Below are positions 1 through 6,400 of a DNA stretch of 7,992 nucleotides, in pieces. The position numbers were made by a program, and so were the translations under genes. The notes below the pieces were generated by a model, which saw only the letters and a program-made list of their open reading frames with translations, made no database searches and was not told the DNA's origin. The stretch lies in contig DAOTGG010000047.1 of assembly GCA_035446985.1 (NCBI GenBank), positions 1 to 7,992 on the forward strand. The letters run 5' to 3'. This DNA is from JAQUSX01 sp035446985 (lineage in GTDB: Bacteria; Bacillota; Clostridia; Christensenellales; CAG-314). Position 1 is the stretch's first letter, and each line of letters opens with the position of its first letter.

Positions 1-27
1 CCCCTTGCATAGGGGCTATTTTTTTAT
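1..27 (+). terminator. Terminator of an upstream gene, cut by the window edge
   Basis: A short stem (CCCCT at 1-5 with AGGGG at 11-15, loop TGCAT) is followed by a T-rich stretch at 18-27. The stem probably continues to the left of the window, so only part of it is visible. It fits a rho-independent terminator closing a + strand gene that lies outside the window. Confidence 0.6.
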
Positions 28-28
28 T

Positions 29-77
29 CCGAGACTTTTTCATTAATCCCTAACTTAACGTAATGAAAAATGCTCGG
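29..77. other. Long intergenic hairpin
   Basis: Positions 36-45 pair perfectly with 61-70 (10 bp). After a 2x2 internal mismatch, 29-33 (CCGAG) pair with 73-77 (CTCGG), leaving a 15-base loop at 46-60. No T-tract follows on either strand, so this is not a standard terminator. It lies between two terminators. It may be part of the 3' end of an upstream transcript or of a small structured RNA. I do not recognise an Rfam family in it. Confidence 0.5.
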
Positions 78-115
78 GTAAAATTAGAAAAACAACTGAA
101 AACTATCAAATTCTT

Positions 116-147
116 ACGGGTAATTTACCCGTTTTTTTATTTTTTTT
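116..147 (+). terminator. Strong rho-independent terminator
   Basis: A 7-bp stem (ACGGGTA at 116-122 with TACCCGT at 126-132, 3-base loop) runs directly into T7, A, T and a further T8 stretch. It is a textbook terminator on the + strand. It isolates udk from whatever is transcribed from the left. Positions 148-296 after it are very AT-rich, and I see no gene or recognisable RNA there. Confidence 0.8.
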
Positions 148-296
148 AAAAACAAAAATTTAATTACATATTTAATGAAATTATTATCGTTTTTTATTTC
201 CATTATTTCTGACCTTTTAAAATTTAACATAACTCAAAATTTCGCAAAAACTTATACGCAAAAATTTCAATAATTCGTAAAACAATATCTTTCGTC

Positions 297-324
297 TTGA
301 CATCCGTCGTTATCGGGTTATAAT
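297..324 (+). promoter_or_regulatory. Sigma-A promoter of udk
   Basis: A perfect -35 TTGACA (297-302) is separated by 16 bases from a perfect -10 TATAAT (319-324). Transcription would start near 331, giving a 5' leader of about 50 bases before udk. The full consensus match suggests strong constitutive expression. Confidence 0.85.
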
Positions 325-380
325 AATATAGATATAAAAAACCAGCCAACTTATTTTAAGCGAATTAACGGAGAAAAATT

Positions 381-1019
381 ATGCCAGACAGAATAGTTAT
401 AGGTATAGCGGGCGGAACAGGCAGCGGCAAAACTACGATAGCGAAAAAACTTATCGAGGCGTTTTCGGACGACTGCGCGGTACTGTCGCACGATTTTTAT
501 TATAAAGCCAACGAAGGAATGAGTTTTGAAGAGCGTGCGATGCAAAACTACGACCACCCTAACTCATTGGACACGGACTTAATGGTGGAACATCTCAGCG
601 AATTAAAAATGGGGAAAACTATTACTCATCCGACTTATGATTTTTCCAACCACGCGCGCAGAGAAACTTGGCAAACCTTAGAAAGTTCAAATATTATTAT
701 TGTGGAAGGCATACTGATATTTGAAAGCGAAAAGCTAAGAGACTTAATAGACGTAAAACTTTTTGTGGATACAGACGCGGACGTAAGATTTATTAGACGT
801 TTAACAAGAGACGTAAAAATGCGCGGACGCACGATAGAAAGCGTAATCGAGCAATGGCTAACGACGGTTAAGCCCATGCACGAGCAGTTCGTCGAACCGA
901 GCAAACGATACGCCAACCTTATCATTCCCGAGGGCGGTCACAACAAGGTAGCCGTGGATATGATAATTAACGGAATTAATAAGATTTTGCGAGAACAAAA
1001 AAGCAAAATGAAAAATTGA
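381..1019 (+). CDS. udk: Uridine kinase (uridine/cytidine phosphorylation, pyrimidine salvage)
   Basis: This cytosolic kinase phosphorylates uridine and cytidine to UMP and CMP using ATP or GTP, feeding the pyrimidine salvage pathway. The 212-residue product matches the usual bacterial Udk length (about 210). Visible landmarks are the P-loop GGTGSGKTT at residues 11-19, HDFYYK around residues 37-42 with the expected catalytic Asp38, the YDHP substrate-site motif at 57-60, an Arg-rich lid segment (RRLTRDVKMRGR) near 139-150, and FVEPSKRYANLIIPEGG towards the C-terminus. All are strongly conserved in Bacillus Udk. The ATG has GGAG at 370-373, 7 bases upstream. The gene follows a consensus promoter and its TGA stop lies within its own terminator, so it is probably a single-gene unit. 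Confidence 0.96.
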   Translation: MPDRIVIGIAGGTGSGKTTIAKKLIEAFSDDCAVLSHDFYYKANEGMSFEERAMQNYDHPNSLDTDLMVEHLSELKMGKTITHPTYDFSNHARRETWQTLESSNIIIVEGILIFESEKLRDLIDVKLFVDTDADVRFIRRLTRDVKMRGRTIESVIEQWLTTVKPMHEQFVEPSKRYANLIIPEGGHNKVAVDMIINGINKILREQKSKMKN

Positions 1020-1045
1020 CAAGCGTTTACCGCTTGTCTTTTTTT
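1018..1045 (+). terminator. Terminator of udk, overlapping the stop codon
   Basis: An 8-bp stem (GACAAGCG at 1018-1025 with CGCTTGTC at 1031-1038, 5-base loop) is followed by T7 at 1039-1045. The 5' arm begins inside the TGA stop codon of udk, so there is essentially no 3' untranslated region before the hairpin. Confidence 0.9.
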
Positions 1046-1062
1046 AATATATATGATATATT
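1034..1062 (+). promoter_or_regulatory. Possible promoter for the acetyltransferase-transporter pair
   Basis: TTGTCT (1034-1039) and TATATT (1057-1062) are spaced 17 bases apart and lie 37 bases before the next gene. The -35 matches only 4 of 6 consensus bases and is embedded in the udk terminator. The call rests mainly on spacing and on the need for a start site after that terminator. Confidence 0.3.
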
Positions 1063-1098
1063 CGCATTATTCGCCGCAAGAAGGAGAAAAATACTAGA

Positions 1099-1833
1099 AT
1101 GTTTCCTGTAAAAGATACGGACAAAGAAAAAATAGCGGAATATTTGGAAAAATACAAACAACTTCCTTTAAAATACGATTTATTTGATAAAGAAGCAAAC
1201 TATCCTATATTCGTTGACGATATTAAAAATATAAACTGCGTTGTAATCGAATATAAAAAAAATTTTTATTACGGCGTTTTTGGAACTGACGAAAAAGCGT
1301 TAACCGACGCATACGAGCAGTTTTTGACGGACAAAAGAGTCTGGGTTGACGCGTGCGATACGCGCGTTTTTGAGGTTTATAAAAAATACGGTTTTGTATA
1401 CGAAGAAGTATGCAATATGTACGAATACACAGGAAAACCCGTAAAACTGGAAAATTGTCCGTATAAACTAAGTACCGTAAAGGTAAAAGATTACAAAATT
1501 GTAAAATCAAAATACGCTTACCCCGTCACTTTAAAAGAAATAACATATTGCGGTAAAAATTTTCCAACCAGCGCGATATACGACGGAGACACATTGGTAT
1601 GCTGGTGTATGATTCATAGGAACGGAGCGATCGGTCCTATCTATACCCTGCCCCAATATCGCGGAAAAAATCTCGCAGTTTACGTAACTAATGATATAGT
1701 GGCAAAAATGTTACAAAAAAATATGCGTCCGTATTTACTTATAATAATAGGCAATACCGCAAGCGAAAACCTTTCAAAAAAAATCGGATTCAACGCAAAC
1801 GGAGCGCAGGTTGGTTGGGGATACAAAAAATAA
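1099..1833 (+). CDS. GNAT-family N-acetyltransferase-like protein, two-part
   Basis: The 244-residue product appears to have a degenerate N-terminal half and a C-terminal GNAT domain. In the C-terminal half, IGPIYTLPQYRGKNLA (about residues 178-193) has the shape of the GNAT acetyl-CoA loop (Q/R-x-x-G-x-G/A). NTASENLSKKIGF (219-231) is the usual late-GNAT segment, in which an Asn precedes a 'K-x-GF' strand. The N-terminal half has a similar 'VYKKYGF' element at 93-99, which suggests a duplicated or FR47-like fold. Acceptor substrate is unknown; GNAT proteins may acetylate amino acids, antibiotics, polyamines or proteins. AAGGAG at 1081-1086 serves as ribosome binding site, 12 bases from the ATG, a little further than usual. 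The next gene starts one base after its stop, so the two are very probably co-transcribed. Confidence 0.75.
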   Translation: MFPVKDTDKEKIAEYLEKYKQLPLKYDLFDKEANYPIFVDDIKNINCVVIEYKKNFYYGVFGTDEKALTDAYEQFLTDKRVWVDACDTRVFEVYKKYGFVYEEVCNMYEYTGKPVKLENCPYKLSTVKVKDYKIVKSKYAYPVTLKEITYCGKNFPTSAIYDGDTLVCWCMIHRNGAIGPIYTLPQYRGKNLAVYVTNDIVAKMLQKNMRPYLLIIIGNTASENLSKKIGFNANGAQVGWGYKK

Positions 1834-1834
1834 T

Positions 1835-2740
1835 ATGGATATAATTTACGCTCTTGGGACTGCCGTACTGCTTTTCGGACAAGGACCTTTTTACAAACTT
1901 TATAACCGCAAATGCGTGTCTGTTGGCAAAACCGACGATTTTTTATTTAACGTAATAATTTTCGGTTCGGGACTTATTATACTGACGCCGCTTGCTTTTA
2001 TTGGAAAATCCGTCGACGTCACAGCTCTTTTGTGGGGTTTTGGCAACGGCGTTCTGTTTTTCTCGATGCTCGTTTTTTACAATAAATCTTTGCAAATCGG
2101 CAAAATAGCTTTTGTGAACTTTATGATGTCGCTGGCGATATTTATTCCTCTTATCGGCAGTCTGATATTGTTTAGTGAAAGCATTTCCGTTATTCAATGG
2201 GTAGCGTTATCTGTGCTTTTAGTGGCGAGTTACCTAGTAAGTTACGGACAAAAAAGCGGCAAAAACGACGAAACCGAAAGCGAGAATAAAAATAATAAAT
2301 TACAAGCCAGACTTTGGATTTTTGTTTTACTGGGACTATTGACCAACGGCGGACTGTCATTATTTATTAAATCGGCTTACGTTTATAACCCTGGTATAAA
2401 TCAAACTCAGTTTTTATTCGGCACGTTTGCTACGGCGTTCGTATTCGCGGCGGTTATCTCGGGCTTTAAAACAAAAGGTTTTACCCAAGCAAAAGAATAC
2501 GTTCCAAACAAATGGTTTGTGATAACGGGACTTATAATAGGCGTTATAACCGTGCTTGGCAATATGGCTTTTACCATTTTTTCGGTTAGGACTGAAGCGG
2601 CGTTGTTTTATCCCATTACAGGAGTTTTACCAATGCTGCTTGCGGCTTTGATTTCGCCGCTACTAAAAGAAAAGCTGTCAAAAACGACGGTATTGGGAAT
2701 AATAACGGGAATGGCGGCTATCGTTATGTTAAATTTGTAG
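1835..2740 (+). CDS. DMT-superfamily (EamA-like) membrane transporter
   Basis: The 301-residue product is an integral membrane protein with about ten hydrophobic segments in two halves, separated by a charged cytosolic-type linker at roughly residues 138-156. This is the duplicated EamA/DMT arrangement of about 300 residues. The family exports or imports small metabolites such as amino acids, sugars or nucleotide precursors, and the substrate cannot be read from this sequence. I chose the ATG at 1835, because it begins directly with the first helix (MDIIYALGTAVLLF) and follows the upstream stop by one base. A TTG at 1811 would add eight residues and overlap the acetyltransferase gene; GGAG at 1801-1804 could serve it, so it is not excluded. 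Close coupling with a GNAT gene suggests the two handle the same compound, which is inference. Confidence 0.8.
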   Translation: MDIIYALGTAVLLFGQGPFYKLYNRKCVSVGKTDDFLFNVIIFGSGLIILTPLAFIGKSVDVTALLWGFGNGVLFFSMLVFYNKSLQIGKIAFVNFMMSLAIFIPLIGSLILFSESISVIQWVALSVLLVASYLVSYGQKSGKNDETESENKNNKLQARLWIFVLLGLLTNGGLSLFIKSAYVYNPGINQTQFLFGTFATAFVFAAVISGFKTKGFTQAKEYVPNKWFVITGLIIGVITVLGNMAFTIFSVRTEAALFYPITGVLPMLLAALISPLLKEKLSKTTVLGIITGMAAIVMLNL

Positions 2741-2788
2741 AAAAGAATGGTTTTTTATAAAAAAACTAAAAAAATTTGTGAAAAATAG

Positions 2789-2817
2789 TTTACATTTTAG
2801 CATTATGCATATACAAT
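2789..2817 (+). promoter_or_regulatory. Sigma-A promoter of the zinc-knuckle gene
   Basis: TTTACA (2789-2794) and TACAAT (2812-2817) are 17 bases apart, each one mismatch from consensus. The predicted start of transcription is near 2824, about 33 bases before the ATG at 2857. This gene therefore probably has its own vegetative promoter, separate from the transporter upstream. Confidence 0.7.
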
Positions 2818-2856
2818 ATTGCAAAGAAAAAACTAGTTTTGAAGAAGGAATTATTT

Positions 2857-3342
2857 ATGTCAAAAATAACATACATTAAATGTCCGCGTTGCGAACTTAA
2901 TTACATTGATAGCAGACAAGAGATGTGCGACGTCTGCAAAGCTGAGCTTGGGCTTGCGACAAACGTTTTCAGCGACGATATAGAGGAAGAAGAAGGCGTA
3001 AAAATCTGTCCCGTATGCAAAATTAACGTCATAAGCGAAGACGAAGATATGTGCGAAAGCTGCGCCGCTGCCGCAGATATAGAGCCCGACGTGCACGAAG
3101 AGGAAGAAGACGACAAATGGAAGTCTTTCCTTGACGACGAAGAAGAAGCCGAAACGGACGAAATTGAAATTCCGCTGGAAGAACTGCAGGACGAAGAATA
3201 CGAGGCGGAATTTGAAGACGAAAACGACGAGGAAAACTTCAATAATTACGACGATGATTTTGAAGAAATCGGGGATCTGGACGACGAGGAATTTGACGAA
3301 GACGACGACGAAGACGATGAAGACGAGGACGACGACGAATAA
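2857..3342 (+). CDS. Tandem zinc-knuckle protein with highly acidic C-terminal tail, function unknown
   Basis: I do not recognise a named family. The 161-residue product has two cysteine clusters with identical spacing: C9-x2-C12-x11-C24-x2-C27 and C51-x2-C54-x11-C66-x2-C69. Each can bind one zinc, and both clusters share a '(M)C-x-x-C' second knuckle. From residue 81 to the end, 53 of 81 residues are Asp or Glu and only two are Lys; the last 15 are all acidic. There is no signal peptide or membrane segment, so it should be cytosolic. The ATG at 2857 is preceded by AAGAAGGA at 2842-2849, 7 bases away. A TTG at 2839 is less likely because it would place the ribosome site inside the coding region. 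The tail recalls the acidic tail of RNA polymerase delta subunit or DNA-mimic proteins, but that is an analogy only. The gene has its own promoter and terminator. Confidence 0.85.
   Translation: MSKITYIKCPRCELNYIDSRQEMCDVCKAELGLATNVFSDDIEEEEGVKICPVCKINVISEDEDMCESCAAAADIEPDVHEEEEDDKWKSFLDDEEEAETDEIEIPLEELQDEEYEAEFEDENDEENFNNYDDDFEEIGDLDDEEFDEDDDEDDEDEDDDE
3295..3339 (+). repeat. GAN trinucleotide tract encoding the all-acidic end
   Basis: Fifteen consecutive codons are all GAN (GAC, GAT, GAA, GAG), encoding residues 147-161 of the zinc-knuckle protein. Synonymous codons are mixed, so it is an imperfect repeat. Such low-complexity tracts can change length by slippage in whole-codon steps without breaking the frame. 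Confidence 0.75.
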
Positions 3343-3361
3343 TTAAATATTTTTAAAAAAT

Positions 3362-3390
3362 AAAACCGTTTGAATAAAACGGTTTTTTTG
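3362..3390 (+). terminator. Terminator of the zinc-knuckle gene
   Basis: A 10-bp stem pairs 3362-3371 with 3377-3386 (core ACCGT/ACGGT), with a 5-base loop GAATA and a T7 run at 3383-3389. It lies 20 bases past the stop codon. Because the 5' arm begins with AAAA, it could also act on the opposite strand. Confidence 0.88.
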
Positions 3391-3441
3391 TTTGTATTAG
3401 CTCAAATAAGGCAATACTTATACCCAAAGAGGTGAGTAAGT

Positions 3442-3678
3442 ATGCGAAAAGCCGAATCGGGTATAGATAAAGCAAGACAGACGGTGGAAGATTATTTTGG
3501 CAAAGAAGTTGCCATAAGATATAATAAAGGCAGAAACCGAATTTGCCATTACAAAGGCAAAATAACTCAAATGTACGATAATATTTTTGTCGTGACTATT
3601 TACAATGAGATTTTTGACAGGCTGTCGTGCAGTTACAGCGATATTGTGTGCGGCGAAATCGCTTTTAAAGAAATTTAA
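3442..3678 (+). CDS. veg: Veg family protein
   Basis: This 78-residue cytosolic protein matches the Veg family (about 80-90 residues). Visible matches to Bacillus subtilis Veg are the 'GK' near residues 20-21, the basic GR around 30-31, the 'G-x-I-x-x-x-Y-x-x-x-F-V-V' strand at 39-51, and RLSCSYSDI at 60-68 (RVSYSYADI in Bacillus). In B. subtilis, Veg is strongly expressed in growth and has been linked to biofilm matrix control by antagonising SinR; whether that role holds in Clostridia is unknown. A strong ribosome binding site, GAGGTGA (3428-3434), lies 7 bases before the ATG. I see no convincing promoter in the 50 bases between the preceding terminator and the gene. Nearness to ispE mirrors the veg-sspF-ispE order of Bacillus. 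Several Cys residues (35, 63, 70) are not typical of the family. Confidence 0.88.
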   Translation: MRKAESGIDKARQTVEDYFGKEVAIRYNKGRNRICHYKGKITQMYDNIFVVTIYNEIFDRLSCSYSDIVCGEIAFKEI

Positions 3679-3770
3679 AAAATAGCGCTTCTTTTTAACG
3701 CGTTTTTCATTTAATCGCGTATTGCCGTAAGATTTCTGAAATAATTAATTTTTTTTACTTTTAAAAAATA

Positions 3771-3811
3771 AAAATCGCTTTCAAGGGAAATATGAAAGCG
3801 GTTATTATTTT
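3771..3811. terminator. Probable (possibly bidirectional) terminator after veg
   Basis: A perfect 8-bp stem (CGCTTTCA at 3776-3783 with TGAAAGCG at 3793-3800, 9-base loop) is followed by GTTATTATTTTT on the + strand and is equally T-rich on the opposite strand. It lies about 95 bases after veg. The rest of 3679-3848 is AT-rich, with only a weaker GC-poor hairpin around 3708-3731. Confidence 0.65.
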
Positions 3812-3863
3812 TCATTCCAAAACATAAATATAGATTGATATATTTATTTTGGAGGAAGCTCAA

Positions 3864-5351
3864 ATGTTTCAACCGTCATACGATAATATTTTTGTCGATA
3901 AAAGAATAGCGGTGACGCCGCAAAACACCCTTTTGGAATCAAGAATCAACAGCAAAGAGGAAATTAAAAAAATATTGAGCGTAAGCTTAAATCCCGAAAT
4001 TTTGTCGTCGGAGCTGCTTGCGGGAGAAGCATTGCTTACGGGACGCGCCGTCATCAGACTGCTAGCCGTGACCGAAAGCGGCGACGTCGTGGGGCTTACC
4101 GCAAACGCCGATTTTACTGAAAAAGTAAAAGGCGACATAACTCCCGCCGCAAAAGTTTTTTGGGACGTGGTTCCGCTGGAAACCAATTATGAAATCACCA
4201 ACGGCGTGGCGAAAGTAAGCGCGCTTTTGGAAATCAGCGGCGAAGGGGTAATAAGCGAAGAAACGCAGATTTTGACGGGCGGCGAAGATATTTTGACATT
4301 GGGCAAAGATATTGAATTTTCCCGAATGGTTATTTGCGACAGGATTCCAACGGTAATTGAGAACGAGCTTGAAGTAAAGCAAAATATTGCTAGAATTTTA
4401 CTGGCGGAAAGTTTTCTAACGGTAAAAGATTTTTCCGTAACGGATAATATCTTAACTTTTTCGGGCAAAGCCACCGTCAATGTGATTTTTATATCCGATG
4501 AAAATCAGATATTATTCAAAATTTTAAGTTTCGACTACACGCAGGAAGCGCCCGTAAACGGCTTTAACGAGGCGACAGCGTTGTCGCTCAGACTAAGAAC
4601 GAAAAACACAAAGATACACATGGACGTGGTGGAAGACCTGCCAACGACAAGTTTCACGGTGGAAATCGAAGCTATGGCGCTGCTTTGCGGATATGAATCG
4701 GAAATGAAAACCGTTACGGCAGACGCTTATAGCATGACTCACGAAACGTCAGTTCTTACCAAACAAATAAAAAGCGCTACACCGATAGGATTGTTTTTCG
4801 GAGAAACCGAAACGACCGCAAACGTGCCTATGGAGGGTATGATAGACAAATTTATCGCCGTATCGGGAATAAGCGCGAATGTGATAAAAATCGTTAACGG
4901 CGAAGGATTTGCGGAAATCGAAGGCGTAGTCAGCGGAGATATTTTATATGAAAAAGAAGAGTTGACGGATTCCACCCGTTTTGCGATTCCGTTTACATAC
5001 ACGCTTAAAGACGAAATTATCTCAACGGATACTCCGCTTACCGTTTCGGTCAACGTTGCAGACGTGTCTTACCGCCTTGACAGACAAGACGCCGATATAA
5101 CGGCAAAACTGAATTTGTCCATTGAAGGCAGACGCGAAAACACTTATTCCGCTATATCCGCAATCGAGCAAGGCGAAGAACTTAACCGCGCGGAAGGAGC
5201 GATAGAAGTAGTGCTGGCTCATAAGGGCGACACAATTTGGGATGTGGCGAAGTGGCTGCACATGAAACAGGAAGATATTTTAGCTGTAAATCCTGATTTA
5301 GCTGCGCCGCTGGAAGCTGACGCGAAAATAGTTTTGTATCACAAACTGTAA
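3864..5351 (+). CDS. sipL: SipL-like SPOCS/LysM spore coat morphogenetic protein
   Basis: The 495-residue product has three tandem regions resembling SPOCS/DUF3794 domains (roughly residues 33-130, 168-275 and 318-425) and a C-terminal LysM domain (about 446-493, with HKGDTIWDVAKWL and DILAVNP). This is the architecture of Clostridioides difficile SipL, which binds the SpoIVA ATPase through its LysM domain and anchors the coat basement layer to the forespore outer membrane. No signal peptide or membrane segment is present, as expected for a mother-cell cytosolic protein. The ATG at 3864 is preceded by GGAGG at 3851-3855, 8 bases away; a TTG at 3849 would place that site inside the gene. The gene sits directly before ispE and near spoIIR, a grouping I recall from other Clostridia. 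Mother-cell sigma-E control is expected; the upstream sequence gives only a weak match. Confidence 0.87.
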   Translation: MFQPSYDNIFVDKRIAVTPQNTLLESRINSKEEIKKILSVSLNPEILSSELLAGEALLTGRAVIRLLAVTESGDVVGLTANADFTEKVKGDITPAAKVFWDVVPLETNYEITNGVAKVSALLEISGEGVISEETQILTGGEDILTLGKDIEFSRMVICDRIPTVIENELEVKQNIARILLAESFLTVKDFSVTDNILTFSGKATVNVIFISDENQILFKILSFDYTQEAPVNGFNEATALSLRLRTKNTKIHMDVVEDLPTTSFTVEIEAMALLCGYESEMKTVTADAYSMTHETSVLTKQIKSATPIGLFFGETETTANVPMEGMIDKFIAVSGISANVIKIVNGEGFAEIEGVVSGDILYEKEELTDSTRFAIPFTYTLKDEIISTDTPLTVSVNVADVSYRLDRQDADITAKLNLSIEGRRENTYSAISAIEQGEELNRAEGAIEVVLAHKGDTIWDVAKWLHMKQEDILAVNPDLAAPLEADAKIVLYHKL

Positions 5352-5370
5352 AAAACAATAAATTTTTCGA

Positions 5371-5400
5371 AAAAAAGGATTTGGCAACGAATCCTTTTTT
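5371..5400 (+). terminator. Strong terminator of sipL with GNRA tetraloop
   Basis: The stem pairs 5371-5381 (A6GGATT) with 5390-5400 (AATCCT6). It is extended by a U-G wobble and a G-C pair that close a GCAA tetraloop (5384-5387). The GNRA loop should make the hairpin unusually stable. It separates sipL from ispE 50 bases downstream. Confidence 0.88.
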
Positions 5401-5413
5401 GTTATGCAAAAAC

Positions 5414-5441
5414 TTGACTAACTTGATTAAAATATTGTAAC
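5414..5441 (+). promoter_or_regulatory. Possible promoter of ispE, giving a leaderless transcript
   Basis: TTGACT (5414-5419, 5 of 6) and TGTAAC (5436-5441, 4 of 6) are spaced 16 bases apart, in the only space available between the sipL terminator and ispE. A start about 7 bases downstream of the -10 falls at 5448-5450, that is, at the ATG itself. The weak -10 keeps this tentative. Confidence 0.4.
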
Positions 5442-5449
5442 ATCTAGTT

Positions 5450-6313
5450 ATGGGCGTAAAAATAAAAACCAACGCAAAACTTAATCTTACTTTAAATATT
5501 GAAGGAATGTACGACAACAAGTATCATTCTCTTTCCAGCGTTGTTACTTCTATCGATATTTGCGACGTAGTTACTATTACGGCAAGACAAGACAAAAAAG
5601 TCAGCGTGAAGGTTAACGGCGAGTTAGATGAAGGAAATACGGCTTTTAAGGTGGCTAACGCCGTTGTCGAGCGTTTTAATACCGACGGAGTAGATATAAT
5701 CGTAGAAAAACACGTTGCCGCGGGCGGCGGTATGGGGGGCTCGAGTGTGGACGCGGCTGCGTCTTTGTGCGGTATGCGCCGACTATTCGGACTCAATATG
5801 GATGAGCAAATGCTTGAAATAGCGTCGGAATTCGGCAGCGATATCGCGTATATGATACGAGGCGGACTTGGCGTAGCGACAGGCAAAGGCGATAATATCA
5901 TGTTTGTGGGCAGCGGGAAATCATTTTATTTTGTTGTTTTTACGGGCGAAAGAATGTCCACAAAAGAAGTTTTTGCCGAGTACGACAGACAGCCCGATTA
6001 TACCCGTTATGATAACGAAGCTTTATTAGCGGCGTTAGCCAGGGGCGACATTACGGAAGCGAGAAAGCTTATGGGCAATAATCTTCAACCAGCTGCTTTT
6101 AGACTTTCGCCAAAGCTCAGCAAGATAGTTGAAACTTGCATTAAATGCGGTTTGCCCCAACCCGTCTTGACTGGCAGCGGCGGAAATATGTTTTTGTTGT
6201 GTCGCGACATTAAAGAAGCTCAGAGATTCGCCGCAAAAATGAACGCAAACGGCATAGAGTCTATGGTATGCGCTTCCACCGACAGCGGCACCGAGATATT
6301 GGAAATTTCCTGA
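5450..6313 (+). CDS. ispE: 4-diphosphocytidyl-2-C-methyl-D-erythritol kinase (MEP pathway)
   Basis: IspE uses ATP to phosphorylate the 2-hydroxyl of CDP-ME, the fourth step of the MEP route to isoprenoid precursors, in the cytosol. The 287-residue length is typical. Visible family features are the N-terminal AKLNLTLNI (residues 9-17, Lys10 expected catalytic) followed by YHSLSSVV, the GHMP-kinase ATP loop VAAGGGMGGSSVDAAASL (89-106), and SDIAYMIRGG (130-139, Asp131 expected catalytic). LQPAAFRLSP and LTGSGGNMF towards the C-terminus also fit. Two motif positions deviate: Ala90 replaces the usual Pro, and GSGGN replaces GSGPT. Key catalytic residues are kept, so the enzyme should be active. 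The ATG is fixed by the conserved N-terminus, yet no Shine-Dalgarno sequence precedes it. A terminator follows, so the gene seems to be transcribed alone. Confidence 0.95.
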   Translation: MGVKIKTNAKLNLTLNIEGMYDNKYHSLSSVVTSIDICDVVTITARQDKKVSVKVNGELDEGNTAFKVANAVVERFNTDGVDIIVEKHVAAGGGMGGSSVDAAASLCGMRRLFGLNMDEQMLEIASEFGSDIAYMIRGGLGVATGKGDNIMFVGSGKSFYFVVFTGERMSTKEVFAEYDRQPDYTRYDNEALLAALARGDITEARKLMGNNLQPAAFRLSPKLSKIVETCIKCGLPQPVLTGSGGNMFLLCRDIKEAQRFAAKMNANGIESMVCASTDSGTEILEIS

Positions 6314-6400
6314 ATTAAATGAGCTTTTGCAGTTAAATTCCGCAATATACGACTTTTTACGAGTTGTTTTTCATAATTATCCCGATTATAAATTTTCTGT

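Noticed and set aside
148..296. AT-rich gap before the udk promoter, checked for a small gene or riboswitch
   Set aside because: There is no open frame with a ribosome site on either strand, no conserved riboswitch or T-box motif, and no stable structure visible by eye.
351..557. Antisense open frame over the start of udk
   Set aside because: It is a shadow of udk, with no domain and no regulatory signals on that strand.
2750..2766. Hairpin after the DMT transporter (7-bp stem, loop ATA)
   Set aside because: The stem has a single G-C pair and no T-run follows, so it is not a credible terminator. It may be chance in AT-rich DNA.
3131..3346. Open frame of 71 codons, Lys/Thr/Arg-rich, inside the acidic tail gene
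   Set aside because: It is a frame-shifted reading of the GAN codon run (GAC/GAA read as ACG/AAG), which automatically gives a basic product. No ribosome binding site supports it.
3391..3424. Possible promoter for veg (TTGTAT with TACTTA)
   Set aside because: The -10 matches only two of six consensus bases. Bacillus veg has a very strong promoter, so expectation could easily bias this call.
3802..3830. Possible sigma-E promoter before sipL (TATTATT and CATAAATA)
   Set aside because: The -10 matches only partly and the 13-base spacing is short. Sigma-E control is expected from the gene's role but is not shown by this sequence.
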